Shown here piece by piece: positions 12,355 to 23,930 of a stretch of DNA of 64,000 bases. The stretch is from assembly GCA_036250195.1 (NCBI GenBank), contig JAVHZZ010000003.1, forward strand, positions 295,831,565-295,895,564, read 5' to 3'. This stretch comes from Mixophyes australis (Eukaryota > Chordata > Amphibia > Anura > Limnodynastidae). Under the pieces are notes generated by a model. The model saw only the letters and a list, made by a program, of their open reading frames with translations, was not told where the DNA came from and searched no databases. Both the position numbers and the translations under genes were made by a program. Within the stretch, counting starts at the first letter, position 1, and each line of letters opens with the position of its first letter.

Positions 12355-12490
12355 ATATAAACACTCTTGTTTGTTAGGGATTAAGATAAATAGTGGAAAC
12401 TAAATGGGCCAAGTTGTTTTTAACTGTCGCCAAATTCTAGGTTCATAAATTTATTATCAATATTTTCACTTTACAAAAAGCTATGAAATT

Positions 12491-13905
12491 CCATAGATAA
12501 AAAACCTTACAGTTTAACATGTCCGATTAAGCTTCCTTACACTTACACACCATTTAAAATATAAGAAAGCGATTGAAACTCTTCCACTCAAACTTCAAAA
12601 AGCAATGAAATTACGACGATTAAGGCAGAAACCTTAATGGACTTGTTCCTTGCACAATACAGACATGGTATACCATCACATCCTGTGGTTAGCTACACAT
12701 TCAACACTATCATGGAGTGAGATTGCTGTCACTCACAAAATGGTAGAGCTACTAATTCACAGATTTGTCTGTTCACTGGAATACACTGATGATGGTCACC
12801 CAGCCACCCCCCTTAGTACTGCTTTATGGATGCTAGCTTATATAAATGTGTATGAAAATTTGGAGCTACATACTAGTGCCTAGTTTGTGAATGTACCAAG
12901 ATTTGGCTATACAGAACCCCATATTGAGGATTTAGTATTTACTAGTGCATAACTCGAGTTTGAGAATCAGTACTCTCCCTTGTTAACTGAGGATTGAGTA
13001 AACCATCTTCGACAATAAGACCTTATTCTATGGAGGACCTTTCATTTTTATCAGAGCTGGACTAATTTTAGTTCCTCAATTTTCTCTGAGCAGTTATAAC
13101 ATATATGATGATTTGAGCACTCGTTGCTCATTTAAATACTTTGTATTATTGTTGGCAATCCATTTGCTTGATATTTTTACTTTATTAATAAATACATACT
13201 ATATGCTTTATTATTATATTACAATAAACTAGTTTATTTTTTACTTTTGTTGTTGGAACATATTCTAATTTTATGTATATATCCCTTGCAGCTTTGTTCT
13301 CGCGCTCTCTGTGCGTTTGGTTTACACTACTGAGCAATTTACTGGGAAATAATTTATTAGTAATGTCTTGTTGGCTTTATGTATCCTTGAATTGTTCTTA
13401 AAAGTCAGCATCGACCTTACTAGGGAATGTAATGGCAAACATTTCTCACTGAAAACCAAACTAAGCAGAGGCTTCTACACCAATTAAATGTATTTGAAAT
13501 ATATTGTTGTTCTACGTTTTTATGAAGTTGCTCTACTGTCTCTTTCTAAGACACTGAGGCCTTAAACTATGATAAAGGTAAACTAAGAAAATGTGATAGT
13601 ACTGCATAGGTGTATTCCAGTGAACACACAAATCTGTGAATTAGCAGCTCCACCATGTTGTGAGTGACAGCAATCTCATTTCATGATAGTGCTGAATCTG
13701 TAGCTAACCACAGAATGTGATGGCATACCATGTCCGTATTGTGCACGGAACACGTCCATTAAGGTTTCTGCCTTTATCGTCATAATTTCATTGCTTTTTG
13801 GAGTTTGAGTGGAAGAGTTTCAATTGTTTTCTTACATTTTAGATGGTGTATAAGTGTAAGGAACCTTAATTGGACATGTTAAACCGTAAGGTTTTTTGTC
13901 TATGG
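12491..13905. mobile_element. long-inverted-repeat element, ~296-bp arms
   Basis: Sequence 12491-12786 is the reverse complement of 13610-13905 at roughly 90% identity by eye, with an 820-bp AT-rich, non-coding centre. The arms end in ccatagataaaaaacc and its complement. The right end abuts a (GATA)n run. No transposase or RT motif is visible in the centre. It could be a non-autonomous DNA transposon with long TIRs or a fold-back element. No clean target duplication was found at the arm ends. Confidence 0.7.
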
Positions 13906-13936
13906 AATAGATAGATAGATAGATAGATAGATAGAT
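13906..13936. repeat. (GATA)n microsatellite
   Basis: About seven tandem gata units directly after the right arm of the long inverted-repeat element. Confidence 0.9.
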
Positions 13937-14077
13937 GTGATCTACGAATGAATATTGGTTCTTTGTGGTGCACAAAGGTGATCCTCTATCTGGAAAGCCT
14001 GTGAAAGTACTCGGGATATATGCAAAAAAAATTGAAGACCTTGTCATGCAGGATAGGCATATCAAGGTATACACATT

Positions 14078-14286
14078 GGGGCATATTCAATTCCGATCCG
14101 ATCCGCTGTAACGTTACCGCGGAAAATGTGCACTACTGCCGGTAATACGGTATCGCAATAACGCAGATTATCGTACGCAGCCCTGTGGGCTGCGAACGAA
14201 AATTCACGTTATTGCGGTACCGCGGATTACGTTCACGGCCGTTCCGGCGCGATCCCGCGAATCGGGATCGGAATTGAATATGCCCC
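14078..14286. mobile_element. MITE, GGGGCATATTCAATT ends, 3-bp TSD ATT
   Basis: Terminal inverted repeats ggggcatattcaattccgat and atcggaattgaatatgcccc are perfect, with ATT on both sides (14075-14077, 14287-14289). The interior is rich in CpG and in 'ccgcgg / tacggtaat' palindromes. Two other elements with G-run plus (T)ATTCAATT ends and AT-only 3-bp duplications occur at 22853-23041 and 37037-37298. A 3-bp AT-rich duplication fits PIF/Harbinger-type mobilisation, which is inference. Confidence 0.82.
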
Positions 14287-14529
14287 ATTGAGTTTAGAGT
14301 GTTTGAACCGACACTGTTAACCTATGTGCTTCATCATCCGGACCTGTCAAAATTGAAGATCGTACTGGACATAGAACATTACATTAGTGCTTTAAAACAG
14401 AGAACAATCAGGAGCACTGTACATAAGGTATATTGCAAGTAAGTTGTTCTTGTTTATCTAATTGAATTTAACATGTATATGAATTTTATAGCATGCATAT
14501 TTTATATGTTTTATAAATTGTAAAAAAAA

Positions 14530-15400
14530 ACAATCTATATGTACATTTAGAAATCAGGCGCTAAGGTATATCGAACAGTAAGAGTAAATAAATTGATACA
14601 CTGTATGAAATATATAGCTGCAGCTCCCCAAAGGCAATCTGCTGACAGTGCCACAGTAAGGTCTAACTGAAAAAGAAAAAAATTAAGGGAGCTCTGACAT
14701 AATTAATAAAGATTTAATTACATAAATTGATCACAATTAATTAACAAGATTAAAAACATTCAATACATAAAAAATCAGTAATCTGGTATAAAACAATTGC
14801 TTAATGATTTTATACTAATAATGTACACCTTCACTTGAGCTCAAGTGATGTAATGTCCATAAAGTCTTGATGTTAAATGGTAGATCAATATATGTCAAAA
14901 CCTTCAAAGGTCAAATACACGAATCATAATGCTCCAGTGAGTAATTAGCTTCAAGAGCCGTGTAAAAGTGCACTTGATGTTTATGACCTCTCCTTGAGGG
15001 CTTCAAATGATTCCAAGGAGGCAAAGTAATAATAACAAGGAGCAAGTATAGTTCACTGCAGTATATCAAACTTGGGGAATTTAGATTTGCTCCACTTATG
15101 TGAAATAACCACAAAGTACTTCTTTATAGTGGGTATATTCCAGAGACACAAGATCAATGTCCTCTACTGCAGATTCTTTGGTATTCATGTTTATAAGCTC
15201 CAATTCAATTACTGAAAATCTCCAATATGTCATGTGAACACTTGAAGGTATGCACTTACCTGTAGCAATGAAGAAAGATGCTCGCGGCGTCCCAGCTTAC
15301 AAATAGGCAGTGCTAAATTCTTGAAACTGAGACGTCACTAACTCGTTTCTCCACCCATATATGGCGATTTCATCAGAGGTAAAAACTTTATATTTTATTT
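14530..15400 (-). repeat. putative PLE-derived segment
   Basis: AT-rich, non-coding sequence that leads on the minus strand from a hammerhead-like motif (15331-15382). No RT or endonuclease fragment was recognised. The extent is a guess based on the position of the motif. Confidence 0.3.
15331..15382 (-). ncRNA. hammerhead-ribozyme-like motif with intact core boxes
   Basis: Reading the minus strand: CTGATGA (15376-15370), A, then TCGCC pairing with GGTGG-type partner (two G-U wobbles) across a loop of AUAUAUG, then A-GAAA (15349-15346) and CGAGTTAG. Both invariant core boxes (CUGAUGA and GAAA) are present with the right spacing and a five-pair stem II. Minimal hammerheads of this kind are known from Penelope-like retroelements. 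Whether stems I and III can form in a cleavable way cannot be judged by eye. Confidence 0.5.
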
Positions 15401-15605
15401 TAATTTTTTTATAATTTATACAACATGTAGGTATAAATATGAGACACTGAAACATGTTCTTTTGTGCTATCATGTAACTGTTACTGTGGTATTTGCACAT
15501 AAGTTTGCATCACTGTGTAATTGTTATATAACATGCTTGTAAGGGGATAATTGATTTCTGTGAAACAGATGATGGGTGATTTGGCATTCCTTTCAGCCCC
15601 AGCCT

Positions 15606-15722
15606 TAGGGGTAGATTTATCAAACCCTCTATCAGTTATCTAGTACATTCTTGAAAATCACAGCTAGAATCTGGGCAACACCTTCACTTTTCCTTCTACG
15701 AAGGTTTGATAAATCTCCCCAT
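15606..15722. repeat. short palindromic MITE-like repeat
   Basis: It begins with taggggtagatttatcaaacc and ends with ggtttgataaatctcccca, an imperfect inverted repeat. Internal phrases 'cagctagaatctg' link it to the 'tatttactaaact' family seen at 25.8, 39.2 and 49.0 kb. Confidence 0.6.
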
Positions 15723-16455
15723 TCAATCATAAAAGATTTTCTTATTTGAGCAAAATATTTAAATGTGCTACAAGCGACAAGGGACAAGGGATGGAGATGC
15801 ACATTTTGGGGCTCATGCTGACTTTGAATGTATTTGCGTTCAAATTTTCAGCCCTAAAAACGCAAGTGCATGCAAATTGCAAAATGTTATAGGTCTACAC
15901 TAGTAGCATATGCTACAGGCATATGTCAGATATACATACAACTGATTTTTAAAATTTTTATTTTGATAGCAAAATACGCATTCGCTATTAGGTTGCAATG
16001 CAATAAATAAATATCGTGGATACAGCAAGTATATCTCTCCTCACCGTGTATGAACAAACGTGTTTCTGTGCAGGTCTGCATCTGCTCACAGGTACATAAA
16101 TACACCTTTGCTGTAATTGGCCCTTCCCACCCCATCCCACTTCTCCAGTCACAAACAGATTGAAGTGTTACATTCAAGCAAATCTGCATACACACATATG
16201 CATAAGGGCTGTTTTGAGGGTGTACACCCAACCCATCATCAGCCCCTTTATGTTTTTTGATATTTTGTTTACAACTGCAGGTCTCCCACTGCCGAAGGCA
16301 GGGTTGGCAGATTACACAGTGCTGTATGCACAAACTTGTGGGTTGTGGTGAGAGGGTAAAATAGTGTTAGAGTGAAGTGTGCTTCTTTCTTATTTATGGA
16401 AATCCATTAGAAGGATCCATACATGCGCTGGACAGGACAATATCATAGGCTAATG

Positions 16456-16954
16456 CAGTGCCGTAACTAGACATTTTAGTGCCCTGGGCGAGACAGGGCA
16501 CCAGCGCCCCCCATCTAAGTGGGCGTGACATTTGCCGAGTTGGTGTGGCCAACCCAATGTGGGGGTGTGGTGGGCACTTTACTGAAAAAATTCTGTTACA
16601 CATATTTACAAATGCATGAAAAGCCAAATGCATGTATATATATTTATATCTATATAGATATATGGCACTGAGTTAAATACCAGTGGCACCACATGTCAAA
16701 CACAGTGGTTAACTAGTATTTGCACTTGCGGTCTGTGGGTTCCTTAGAGGACCATGCATTTACCCCAGTCCATGCATTTACCCCAGATTGTTCCACTGCT
16801 TCTGGTGCCGGGAATGAATTGTTGCTTGTGGGGAAGCTGCTGAGATTAGAGCTGTGGTTCGCCTGGGCACAGAGGCAGGTATCGGGCAACTGCGCCCCCT
16901 TGGGCTGGCACCCTGGGTGACAGCACTGCCCGCACCTGCCTAGTTATGGCTCTG
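16456..16954. mobile_element. hAT-like repeat, CAGTGCCGTAACTAG ends
   Basis: Ends cagtgccgtaactag and ctagttatggctctg are inverted repeats with a few mismatches. Internal phrases (gggcacagaggcaggtat, ctgcgcccccttggg) recur at 17848-17900. A flanking 8-bp duplication was not found, so the copy is old or the ends have been altered. A short TA-rich run lies at 16634-16660. Confidence 0.65.
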
Positions 16955-17719
16955 GATGTTACAGAACAGTGGAGAAAAACAGAATTTGTCATCCTTTCAG
17001 CAGACAGGAAGGGTCAAGCTGCCTCTCACAGACCATTGCTAATTTGATTATAAAGGTTATTGATCTGTCCTGCAAGGCCTTCGGAAAGATCCTAACAAAC
17101 AAAACAGGTTGCGCTGCGAAAAGCCTCTATCACTGGTGTTTATATCAATATAACTGGAGAATCTGTCAAGAACCAACGGAGAATATTGGAAACATAGGCA
17201 ATCCAAAAGTAACAGTGTTTTATTTACGGACAGTACAATTGGAGGAATCTATACACAAATAGAATATATAAAAATCAGAGTGTATAAAAAAACATATAAC
17301 CAGCCAGCATTTAGGTCCAGTGGACCCGGTATACAGACAAACCTTCAGTACTGAGATAACAGATGGATTGTAATAATTGCTCTAGCCTCATACAAGTGGA
17401 TAGAAAACTCGTAGTCACAGATCAAAAACTGGTAGAAAAATAAAATAAAAATAAAAAAAAATAAGAATATATAATCAAAAAACGTCTTGTTTGAAAGGAC
17501 TGTAACTCCAAATTATACCACTTCTGGGTCAAATCCAGTATAGATCAGAAATTAAAACTAAATTAGTTCAAACTAAAAAACGTGCTTCTTACCCAATGTT
17601 ATCTTCACCCTCCGGAGGGAATCACAATAGACAGCACGTGAAAAATTCAAAACACAGACCTGCTTATGAGGATCTCCTAAACGCTCCTGTAGTAAGTGTG
17701 ATAGCGCATGGCTCTGGAT

Positions 17720-17941
17720 ATGACCCGCTCATCAGCGGGGATGAAACCAACTTCCAGGTCACCTGGGCATTTGGAACGCAAATGCGTTCCAAATGCCGAA
17801 CTTCCGGCTTTCGGTGGAACTGCACTGCTTTTGATGCCCTGAACGAATTGTGGGCACAGAGGCAGGTATTGGGCGACTGCGCCCCCATTGGCTTGCGCTC
17901 GGGGCGGTCGCACCGCCCGCACCGCCGTCACTACGGCTCTG
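17720..17941. repeat. truncated copy of the CAGTGCCGTAACTAG family
   Basis: The right part matches the element at 16456-16954 (gggcacaga ggcaggtattg, cgcccccattgg, ending cactacggctctg). It contains a local palindrome gcatttggaacgcaaatgcg at about 17767. The left end is unclear. Confidence 0.55.
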
Positions 17942-18040
17942 GGCTATTGTACCACCCAACAATAACCAGTATATAGTGCAAAACAGTAAAAGATACATTA
18001 GAGATTTTGAATAACAATATAAATACATTCATTGACATTT

Positions 18041-18237
18041 GCACGGTGCTTAGTGGTTAGCACTTCTGACTCACAGCAATGGGGTCATGAATTCAATTCC
18101 CGACCATGGCCTTATCTGTGTGGAGTTTGTATGTTCTCCCCATGTTTGCGTGGATTTCCTCCGGGTGCTCCGGTTTCCTCCCACACTCCAAAAAAAAAAT
18201 ACTGGTAGGTTAATTGGCTGCTATCTAAATTGACCCT

Positions 18238-18271
<34 letters not shown>

Positions 18272-18280
18272 AGTCTCTTC

Positions 18281-18316
<36 letters not shown>

Positions 18317-18433
18317 TAGACAATTTAGACTGTAAGCTCCAATGGGGCAGGGACTGATGTGAATGAGTTCTCTGTACAGCGCTGCGACATCAGTGGCGCT
18401 ATATAAATAAATGGTGATGATGATGATGATTTT
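18041..18433 (+). repeat. SINE-like retroposon with LINE-type 3' tail, copy 1
   Basis: The 5' part reads gcacggtgcttagtggttag and ttcaattcccgacc, resembling tRNA-type A and B boxes. The middle holds the conserved block tgtgtggagtttgtatgttc followed by tctccccatgtttgcgtgg and tttcctcccacactcc. The 3' part (gactgtaagctccaatgggg to gcgctatataaataaatggt, then gatgatgatg) resembles the 3' ends of L2/CR1-type LINEs, the usual way a SINE borrows LINE machinery. A (CT)n/(GT)n run (18238-18312) has expanded inside. Copies also occur at 47560-47904 (minus) and 53276-53545. Confidence 0.75.
18238..18312. repeat. (CT)n and (GT)n microsatellites
   Basis: A run of about 14 CT units, a short spacer, then about 14 GT units, inside the SINE-like repeat. 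Confidence 0.95.
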
Positions 18434-19456
18434 ACAAAGAGATAAAGTTATAGAGCAGAGATCAACAATTTCCGGCATGACAGTTGTAACTCAGCTGCAA
18501 CTTCCATCACTGTCGTCTAGTTGAATGTATGGAGGATTTAAGGAAATGTACTGTAGTTTAGCAGCCTAAGTATCATTGATGATTAACAGATAATACAGTA
18601 TATGGACTATGAAAACTAGAAAATCTTAAAAAATGATGACATATTTCTATAACTGCTACATTTAAGGGTGTTATAACTTATATGTATAGGTTACATGCAA
18701 CATAATTCCAAAAATGTTAGGACCTCTATGGATCATATTTTGAATTAATGTTCTGTGAGCCAAGAGCTAAAGGAGTAATGCAACTGAGTGAGAAACGAGC
18801 TGTAGCACACACCATGAATTAAGTTGTGGTCCTCTATAGCACTGAGATACAAATACTATAGTCAACATAATAATGAAGAGAAATACTGCAAAATTTGCTT
18901 ACAAAACCATTTAAGATGAATGCAACTTGCCCCTAGTGGATCTGCCTCAAGAATGAATGAGGGCTTAATACATGCTCATCCATTGAGGGTGCCGAGCAAC
19001 AGATTGGCTGAGCGTGTATTGACCCCTATCAGGCCATTTGAGTTTATTCATTCTCATCATGGCACTTTTAGAAACAAATTGCATATGACATATAGTTTTT
19101 TGTTTTCATTCCCTAAGAAGATTCTTGGTGGATTTAGATGTGTAAAAGGTAGACCAGAAGTGTCAGGATTTCCCAGGTATGACCACGGAGAGAGCATAAC
19201 TGGTTAAAGTGGCATTATTAAGAAACACAAATAACAGTCCACCACGGATTGTGGCACAGATATACAGAAATGAAAAGACAGAGCAACAGTTCAATGGGAA
19301 CAACAATATAGAAGACTTAACAGATCCGTTAGATGTTATTCAGTGCAGCAGGTATAGAGAGAGCAACAATAGCAGATCTTGGATTAGCGGTGCACTGCAA
19401 CCACTGGCAAGTCTCACAAAGGGAGTCCAGTCCTGATGAGAGACCTGCACTCACAG

Positions 19457-19735
19457 AACTTGGTAATGCAGACAGGAGCTGACAACTTGGTAATGAAGAC
19501 AGGAGCTGACAACTTGGTAATACAGACAGGAGCTGACAACTTGGTAATACAGACAGGAGCTGACAACTTAGTGATGCAGACAGGAGCTGACAACTTGGTG
19601 ATGCAGACAGGAGCCGACAACTTGGTAATGCAGACAGGAGCTGACAACTTGGTATTGCAGACAGGAGCTGACAACTTGGTAATGCAGACAGGAGCTGACA
19701 ACTTGGTAATGCACACAGGAACAAAGCACATGGAA
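19457..19735. repeat. 27-bp minisatellite, about 10 copies
   Basis: The unit is gctgacaacttggtaatgca then gacagga, repeated about ten times with very few differences (aatgaag, aataca, gtgatg, attgca variants). Because the period is divisible by three, several frames on both strands remain open for about 100 codons and encode 9-residue repeats. There is no start context, domain or neighbouring exon to support translation. The near-identity of units suggests recent expansion. Confidence 0.93.
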
Positions 19736-20809
19736 ATGCTCACAGGAGTGACCTGATGATCTGGCCCAGACTGTTTGAAGCAGGCAGGTTTGTATAGGCC
19801 TCATGCAGGTGATACAACTCCCAGTGATCAAGGAAAATAATCAAAGTAGCACAGTGGCCCCTTTGGTGGGCAGTGGTACTACAAGTAGAATACATAACAA
19901 GTCCAATAAAGTCACTGCAGACAGTAGCTGCAGAATGCAAGTCGTGACAAGAAGATTGTAGGCATTTTATTTTACATGAAATGTTTTTGCAATAGTGCCT
20001 GTGATATGGCTGTGCCGTGTTCCAGTGGGTCCTGGCTGCCAGAGCATAATGACATGCTACCTGCAAGCTCTGGTTGTGACTGGTAATTGTCCTGGAAACC
20101 ACTGCTGATTTTGGTTGCATTCAGCAAATTTATGTATTTATATGTTAGGATTGCATATTATAAAATACAATATCATGTCCCAGTGCTGATGTTTGTATAG
20201 AGTGTAAATTGTATAATTAGTGATCTTATCTGTTAGATAAAAATGTATCTGCCCAAAAGTAAAGTGACTCTACAAATGTTGTCAAGTATAACACGGTAAC
20301 ACAAGAATAGAAATAGAAATCTACATCAACACGTAATTAATTAAAAATCAATTATTGTTGCTATTGGAGAATATGTAGCACCATAGAAAAAATACACATG
20401 GATCAAAATCCCACAAATAACACAATTTATTAAAAAATAATCTAAAAAAATGTAAATTATGTGAATTAGGAACTAGCTTCAAATATGATTGCATATGATT
20501 ATAGAATAGCAATACAGTAGATAAAAGCAATAAAAATAACTAAAATTCATTGAAAAATACAGTATACATTTCTATGTTAGATAAATAAAATAAACAATAA
20601 GAAAAAATAAATAATCGCGCAATCAATAAAAATCATGTTAATTTCCAGTCCAAATCAATTACTAAAAACAATTTGTTGACATTTAGTACAGCTGTATAAA
20701 TACATCTGCAGTAGCAAATATATGAGCAGAATGAAATAAAATATACTGTAACATGTGTAATGTAAGGCAACCTAGAGGGGAAATACTCAATTCCTTTATT
20801 GCTTTAGAT

Positions 20810-20957
20810 CAGGCCTGTCCAACCTGTGGCCCTCCAGGTGTTGTGAAACTACAAGCCCCAGCATGCTTTGCCAGTAGACAACCTGTTGATAGTTGGAAGG
20901 GCATGCTGGGACTTGTAGTTTCACAACATCTGGAGGCCCGCAGGTTGGACAGGCCTG
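20810..20957. mobile_element. hAT-type MITE, TSD ctttagat
   Basis: The 148-bp element is nearly a complete palindrome: caggcctgtccaacctgtgg at the left, its complement at the right, and 'aactacaagccccagcatgc' in the arms. The 8-bp duplication ctttagat is perfect (20802-20809, 20958-20965). A second family member lies at 63751-63898. Confidence 0.92.
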
Positions 20958-20965
20958 CTTTAGAT

Positions 20966-22852
20966 TATTTAAAAAGCTCAAAACATGAGCAATTAAAAAA
21001 GCCTGAAATTACTTTTGTTAGTTCACTTAAAATAAGGAATGACAATATTATCAAATCTATATCTAGTGAAAGACTACACAAACTTACTTTTTTAAATTAG
21101 CCTACCACCTACTGTGACATTGGTGAGAGAGCCGCTTTGTGCAGGCCTCTGAATGGACTTAGAATTATTGCTTTCCAGAGGCACTAGGGGACTTGTCCAT
21201 ATGTGGTACTCTGTGGGTGAACACCAGCTCAGGTTAAAGCTCAGCCCACAGACCTGCAGTCCTCATTTTCTTGTATTAGTGTGATGTGATTAGGTTTTTT
21301 CCTTAATAAAGGTCCTTCTTGGTTCCAAGTATAATTACACACAAAATGCTGTGTGACATCACAGGTATTTCCTTGCAGGAACAAAGACTCTGCTATATGC
21401 TTGGGAAAACTGAATCAGGCCTCCCATGCAAAATATTACTATTAGATCAGTGCAAATGTATCTATTAGTAACTGCAGTATGAATTACTATTAGTCGAATT
21501 TGTATTGGGTCTATAGCAGCTGAAAAGAGGTTAAAAAAAAAAAAGATTAGCATAGAAAAGTAAGGGGAAAATCCTGTTCCAATAATTACTTTAAATCTTG
21601 AGAAAAATTAATATCTGGGATCCTACGTACTCGGAGAACAAGGTGATACAATTGTGGGGTAATTTTTTGATGTTATGACAATTGTCCAAAAGTAACTATG
21701 AAAAGAATTCAGGAAATGTGTGTTTTTGTGATATTTCCCCATCTAATGCCCATAACATACAACTATTTTAATCCAATATGATACCAAATCAAAGACCTAT
21801 ATCCTGTGAAAAAAATACAATATAAAAGTCACAAAGCACAAAACTGCCATTAAGGTGCACTAAACCTTGTTCATAAAGATGTATTTATGAGATTATAATT
21901 CCCTGAGTGATTTTTAGTGGTGGGGTTTTTTTTGATGGAGGGTTGATATTCCTACATGGGTCACAAAAGAAGGGTAAATAAATAAAAAAAAAGGCTGCTG
22001 CTTTTTTTAACAACAATCTGTAATGATTTATTAGCAGTAAAACTGACGCATAGATATTGAATAGCTGGTGTGAATTCAGGCAGTTTTAAGGTCAAATCAA
22101 CTAATATTGACAACATAAACTCTAGCAATGAGTGAAAATAAGCTTAAAGGTGAAACCAGGCAGTGCTATTTTCTCTAGTCCTAACCCTGCTGCCCCAAAC
22201 TAGTAGGATCAAGGGGGTTCTGTGTTGGGACCTACACACTTAAAGATATATCTATTATGCTGCTGGCTGTAGCAGGTAATTCTCCAAACTGTTAATTCTC
22301 AGTATGTTAAAGTAGAGATGTTGATAGTGTTGTACAGCAGTAGAGCCTTCATGAGATGCAGTGAACGTGTTGTTGCCTGAGCTTTTTGGCTGAGATATGT
22401 TCGAAGCAGCAGGGGTATATGCAGTGGGGCTGATGGTGTGCACTATGAATGGCAGCATGACTGTGGCTGTGCTTTGTGCTGGTCACTGCTAATTATATTG
22501 TGGGTGTTTGGAGATCACCTCTGCTTAAAGACACATGCCTGGCTTTGTGTGTGTCATAGCGTCTTTGTGTATGTGCATCTAACACACTGGGCACAAAAGC
22601 AGAAGTTTGTAATTTGTAACCTAACTATCTACACAGCTCCTGTTTCAATTGTGGGTCAATACTATAGTGATCATATGGCATCAAGGAAATCAATTTTATT
22701 TGGCTGAGAAAACTTTTCCCTTATGCAATGTTAGATACTGCAAAATGTATTAAAAATAAACTGACAGTTTTAATTAGAATATAAGATACATCAACTTTTA
22801 AATTACACAGAATAGGCACTATTGTCCCAGTATTTTTCAAGAAACACACAAT
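20966..22852. other. intergenic, no gene seen
   Basis: AT-rich sequence with short homopolymer runs. No recognised coding sequence or transposon ends. Confidence 0.45.
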
Positions 22853-23041
22853 GGGGGGGGAATTCAATTGACCACGTTACTGGTGGGAATAACGCGGCCT
22901 GCTTACTATTACAAGTACAACGGTAATAGTGTGCATTATTTCCATTAGTACAGTAATGGTGCGCATTATTACTGTTAGTACGGTAATGGTGCGCAGGCCG
23001 CGTTATTCTCACGAGTAACGTGGTCAACTGAATTCCCCCCC
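22853..23041. mobile_element. MITE, GGGGAATTCAATTG ends, 3-bp TSD AAT
   Basis: A run of eight G then aattcaattgaccacgttac at the left pairs with gtaacgtggtcaactgaatt and seven C at the right. AAT flanks both sides (22850-22852, 23042-23044). The interior repeats 'acggtaatggtgcgcattatt' two to three times. Related in its ends to the elements at 14078 and 37037. Confidence 0.82.
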
Positions 23042-23382
23042 AATGAAAGCAGGAATCCAGACAAAACCTGTTCAGCCTAAACTCCCCTTCCCCAAGCTAG
23101 AATAACAGAGGCATAGTCATCTCTACATGATTATCAGTTACAGATTTTTGGTTCCCAGGCATTGGAACACATAGCTGGACATGTTGGGAGAGGTTCATAG
23201 TGATTATAGATAACAAAAGATCACACTAGTGAACTCAGAAAACAGAACTTTGATAACTCTATTTCCGGCTGTCAAATGAATAATGATTTATACCTTGTAC
23301 AAATTAATAATGTGAAACCATTTCAATATAGTATTCTGAATAATATAAAATATGGCATTTGTAATACTTGGTAGCATTTCTT

Positions 23383-23645
23383 TTTTTACCTTATGGGCAC
23401 CATTTAAAGCTAAAAAAGGAGCAAACTGGCAACTAGGGGATAACCATGTTGCACTGCAGGGAGGGGCATGTTCTAGCTCAATTCTAAATTGCAGTGTAAA
23501 AATAAAGCTGTCCAGCATTTGTGTGCTGCATGTACAAAAATTTCTAATAAATGCATTCGCACCCCTTGTATTGCAACATGGTCTGAACAGGTGCAGTTTT
23601 GCACTTTTATTTTGCTTTCATCCTAAGCCCTCCTAATAAGGCCCA
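23383..23645. repeat. 'CATTAAGGAAAGCAAAGC' family repeat, copy 2 (partial)
   Basis: It shares the blocks aaaggagcaaactggcaac, ctcaattctaaattgcagtg and gcaccccttgtattgcaaca with the copies at 51.2, 54.4 and 60.4 kb, and ends in cctcctaataaggccc. It lies about 150 bases beyond the CCDC170 stop codon, so it may fall within the gene's 3' UTR. It supplies an AATAAA on the minus strand at 23611-23606. Confidence 0.65.
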
Positions 23646-23792
23646 ATATGGTCACATTCAACCAATTGATTATAAAAATATATCTGTATATTTGTATTGG
23701 ACCACCCAAAAAATCTTATTGATTATAAATTCAAGTTAAGGCTATCAAACTATGTCATTATTTTCTCTCTTATAACAACGCTGTTTCTTTTC

Positions 23793-23930
23793 TTATGCAC
23801 AGGAAATAGCATGATGATGGTGGGTATGGACCAGTCCCTCAAGCCGTTTGATTATTTCGTAATCCGGTAGAGCCAAGGCGTTAACATTCAGACCCAGCAT
23901 ACGTGACACCACTTCTCGAAAATCTACCAG
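23793..23930 (-). CDS. CCDC170: CCDC170 last coding exon
   Basis: The minus strand reads a tttttaaag acceptor, then LVDFREVVSRMLGL and later ALPDYEIIKRLEGLVH, followed by a histidine-rich end (HTHHHHAISCA) and TAA at 23795-23793. It is phase 0 and continues directly from the KREKQ end of the exon at 51778-52014. The LPDYEIIK block is the conserved C-terminus by which I recognise CCDC170, a coiled-coil protein reported at Golgi-associated microtubules and within cilia. The exon encodes 45 residues. The C-terminus appears shorter than I remember for the mammalian protein; this needs an alignment. The poly(A) site is not certain. The nearest canonical AATAAA is at 23611-23606, inside a repeat. 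Confidence 0.88.
   Translation of the reverse strand: MVDFREVVSRMLGLNVNALALPDYEIIKRLEGLVHTHHHHAISCA

Noticed and set aside
18041..18110. Functional tRNA gene
   Set aside because: The tRNA-like boxes belong to a repeated SINE-like element; no cloverleaf or anticodon arm could be drawn.
19457..19735. CRISPR-like regular repeat spacing
   Set aside because: The units are contiguous with no unique spacers, and the genome is eukaryotic.
19329..19831. Several ~100-130-codon open frames on both strands
   Set aside because: All are products of the 27-bp tandem array.
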